From contig CAYVKL010000007.1 in the NCBI GenBank assembly GCA_964452085.1, positions 45,544 to 109,543 of the forward strand: a stretch of DNA of 64,000 nt. Reading direction: 5' to 3'. A program made the position numbers and the translations under genes. Numbering within the stretch: position 1 is the first letter of the stretch; each line of letters opens with the position of its first letter. The notes under the pieces are model-generated. The model did no database searches. It was not told where the DNA came from and was given only the letters and a program-made list of their open reading frames with translations. Origin of the DNA: Methanobacterium sp964452085. Lineage in GTDB: Archaea; Methanobacteriota; Methanobacteria; Methanobacteriales; Methanobacteriaceae. Shown piece by piece: positions 60,874 to 64,000 of the stretch.

Positions 60874-62226
60874 TTATCCGTAGATATAAAAACTATCCAC
60901 CATAATCTCTATATCTTCGCTGGCTTCTTCAAAAGCAGTGGGGTCTCCCACAAACCACATGTAATACAGTAAATCGTCTTTTTTAAAGGATACTATCAAG
61001 ATACTGGTTGGAGTTACATCATGGTTTTCACCATAAATCTCGTAGATATCCATTCCATATTTTTCAAAACCTCTCTCATCAACTACTTCACTGCCCTGGA
61101 TACGGAACACGTCTTTCAGCATCTCCGCAAATTCAAATGAGGATATTTCAGCCACATCAGTATTTCGGTTAAGGGAGAGGGTTATTGAATTGTTGGCATA
61201 CAAACCTCTAACCACTTTCTTGGCATCTGAGGTATTTACAATTTCCCAATGTTCCGAATAATCGAATGAGACCTCTCCATTGTCATAATTGAAAATAAGA
61301 GCTTTTTTATGCGGTTTAAGGATTTTCTGAATTGATATGTCAGCTTTATCTCTTACATATTTATATTCGTCTTTTTGGGCACTTACCAGTGCTTCCAATG
61401 CCCTTTCATCTCCTATTCTTCCCAGGGCTTCGGCAGCCTTTCCTCTAACATGGCGATTTTTATCGGTTTTTTTCCCTAAAAGTAGGCATAGTAATGCCTT
61501 TAGGGCATCTTCACCACCTATTTTCCCTAATACTTCAGCAGATTTAGCTCTAACTCTCCAATTTTTACTTTTAAGGGTTTTTATCAGGGGTTCAACAGCA
61601 CTTTCTCCCATCTTTCCCAGGGCCAGCATTGACTTCCAACGCACATCAGCATCTTCATCGTCCATAGCTTCAAGGAGAATGGGTATTGCAGTTTCATCCT
61701 GCATTTTTCCCAAGGCTACTGCTGCATACTTACGCACATGCCAATCGCTATCTTCCAGTGAATCTATAAGGTAAGGAACTGCCCGATCATCACCGATCAT
61801 TCCTAATGCATTGGCAGCTGTTCTTCTGACACTCCAACTTTTATCCTTTAAAGCAGCAATTAAAGAATCGACAGCATCTGGATCACCAATCTCCCCCATA
61901 GCCCACGCTGCTTTTAAACGAACTTCTTCATCAGGATCTTCTTCAATTGACTCGATAAGAGCTGGAATTGCTTTTTTATCCCCTATTCTACCTAATGCTT
62001 CAGCTGAGTTTTCCCTAACCGCACTTAATATTACGTAATCTGAGTGCCAGCTTTTATAGCGCAAAGATTCTATAAGTGCGTCCACAGCTCTGGCATCTCC
62101 AACTTTTTTCAAAGCACGAGCTGCTTCCTTTCGGGTAAGATAGTCCTGATGTTTAAGGGCCTTTATGAGTCCTTCTACATCTCTTTCTTCTTCCAGATAG
62201 TCCACATCTAGATCATTTGATACCAT
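60874..62226 (-). CDS. HEAT-repeat protein with a C-terminal PsbP-like domain
   Basis: A 450-residue protein. From about residue 12 to 305 it has nine or so HEAT repeats of about 31 residues, of the PBS lyase type (VDSLIAALKDKSWSVRRTAANALGMIGDDRA is one). The last 140 residues (ALIFNYDNGEVSFDYSEHWEI to DLLYYMWFVGDPTAFEEASEDIEIMVDSF) resemble the PsbP-like domain of the lipoprotein at 43557. The combination is unusual. No signal peptide or membrane segment, so it should be cytoplasmic. ATG 62226 is chosen because AGGAG lies 4-5 bases upstream; ATG 62277 and 62247 are alternatives. Function unknown. Confidence 0.82.
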   Translation of the reverse strand: MVSNDLDVDYLEEERDVEGLIKALKHQDYLTRKEAARALKKVGDARAVDALIESLRYKSWHSDYVILSAVRENSAEALGRIGDKKAIPALIESIEEDPDEEVRLKAAWAMGEIGDPDAVDSLIAALKDKSWSVRRTAANALGMIGDDRAVPYLIDSLEDSDWHVRKYAAVALGKMQDETAIPILLEAMDDEDADVRWKSMLALGKMGESAVEPLIKTLKSKNWRVRAKSAEVLGKIGGEDALKALLCLLLGKKTDKNRHVRGKAAEALGRIGDERALEALVSAQKDEYKYVRDKADISIQKILKPHKKALIFNYDNGEVSFDYSEHWEIVNTSDAKKVVRGLYANNSITLSLNRNTDVAEISSFEFAEMLKDVFRIQGSEVVDERGFEKYGMDIYEIYGENHDVTPTSILIVSFKKDDLLYYMWFVGDPTAFEEASEDIEIMVDSFYIYG

Positions 62227-62315
62227 ATTTCTCCTGGAAATTCCCATGACATTAAAACTGAGGAGTTGATCCATCAATTTTTTTTAAGTTCGTTGACTTA
62301 ATAATTTTCAGATAA

Positions 62316-63460
<1,145 letters not shown>

Positions 63461-63464
<4 letters not shown>

Positions 63465-63631
63465 TTATTCCCCTCTTTAATTGCCCCAAGTGGACACACA
63501 AAACTGCAAAAAGAACAATTATCGCATCCTTCATAAACTATAATCTTCATTTCAGATAGTTCCAGGATTTTCTGTGGACAAACTGATACACAAGCCCCAC
63601 AATAACCACATAATTCTGCAGAAATTTTCAT
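63461..63631 (-). CDS. Small 2[4Fe-4S] ferredoxin
   Basis: A 56-residue ferredoxin with C8/C11/C14/C18 (CGYCGACVSVCP) and C36/C39/C42/C46 (CDNCSFCSFVCP). The start ATG at 63631 has GGTG 5 bases upstream. The stop codon overlaps the start of the flavoprotein gene by 4 bases, which is strong evidence for co-translation. It should feed electrons to the reductase. Confidence 0.92.

Positions 63632-64000
<369 letters not shown>

Overview
The window reads as a chromosome segment of a hydrogenotrophic methanogen of the order Methanobacteriales, most likely Methanobacterium or a close relative. The evidence is an AT-rich genome with archaeal-type genes throughout: a nine-subunit A-type ATP synthase operon, a complete CO dehydrogenase/acetyl-CoA synthase operon, genes for methanofuran (mfnE) and coenzyme F420 (cofA-like lactaldehyde dehydrogenase) synthesis, a YcaO enzyme of the McrA thioamidation type, TiaS, aEF-1beta, Pth2, a Thg1-like enzyme and archaeal pilus machinery. 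The gene order from the DUF61 gene through the ATP synthase, fumarase, TiaS, SerA, JAMM, Thg1, NadX and PRC genes looks like the conserved Methanobacteriales order as I remember it (not checked by search). A run of 10 Ns at 43285-43294 shows this is a draft assembly.

Layout. 1-8.4 kb: a HEAT-repeat protein cut by the window edge, TspO, a PPOX-type flavin protein, a metallo-beta-lactamase/double-rhodanese fusion, an ABC exporter pair, two small proteins, a tocopherol-cyclase-like protein and a cation-diffusion-facilitator domain flanked by predicted winged-helix domains. 8.7-13.1 kb: a coiled-coil protein followed by a stand-alone Cas4-like Fe-S nuclease, tRNA-Gln, an ATP-grasp enzyme and small conserved unknowns. 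13.3-22.4 kb: atpHIKECFABD plus a small trailing gene, all on the minus strand. 22.6-28.2 kb: a citrate-synthase-like protein, fumarase alpha, a TIM-barrel-like protein, MmgE/PrpD and TiaS, also minus strand. 28.3-38.1 kb: housekeeping and cofactor genes (HTH regulator, SerA, JAMM protease, Thg1-like, NadX, tRNA-binding OB-fold protein, CofA-like dehydrogenase). 38.2-39.4 kb and 48.7-51.6 kb: two separated pilus loci (pilin plus TadC; TadA plus TadC). 41.6-47.5 kb: M50 protease, YcaO, a lipoprotein, Pth2, MfnE, a zinc-finger protein, aEF-1beta and a TctA-like permease. 51.8-60.2 kb: cdhA-cdhB-cdhC-cooC-cdhD-cdhE-polyferredoxin. 60.2-64 kb: Ogt, a HEAT-PsbP-like fusion, a geranylgeranyl-reductase-family flavoprotein with an overlapping ferredoxin, and the start of tRNA-Leu.

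How it fits together. The ATP synthase makes ATP from the ion gradient built by methanogenesis; both hairpins of its rotor subunit carry the residues that bind Na+ in related rings. The CODH/ACS operon fixes CO2 into acetyl-CoA. The adjoining citrate-synthase-like, fumarase and MmgE/PrpD genes point to a carboxylic-acid branch fed from acetyl-CoA, whose exact chemistry is unclear. No transposase, integrase, CRISPR array or prophage was seen. The most interesting unexplained items are the MmgE/PrpD-TIM-barrel-fumarase-citrate-synthase-like gene run, the winged-helix/CDF/winged-helix protein, the Cas4-like nuclease with its coiled-coil neighbour, the HEAT-PsbP fusion and the 24-bp divergent start region with Shine-Dalgarno sequences on both strands.
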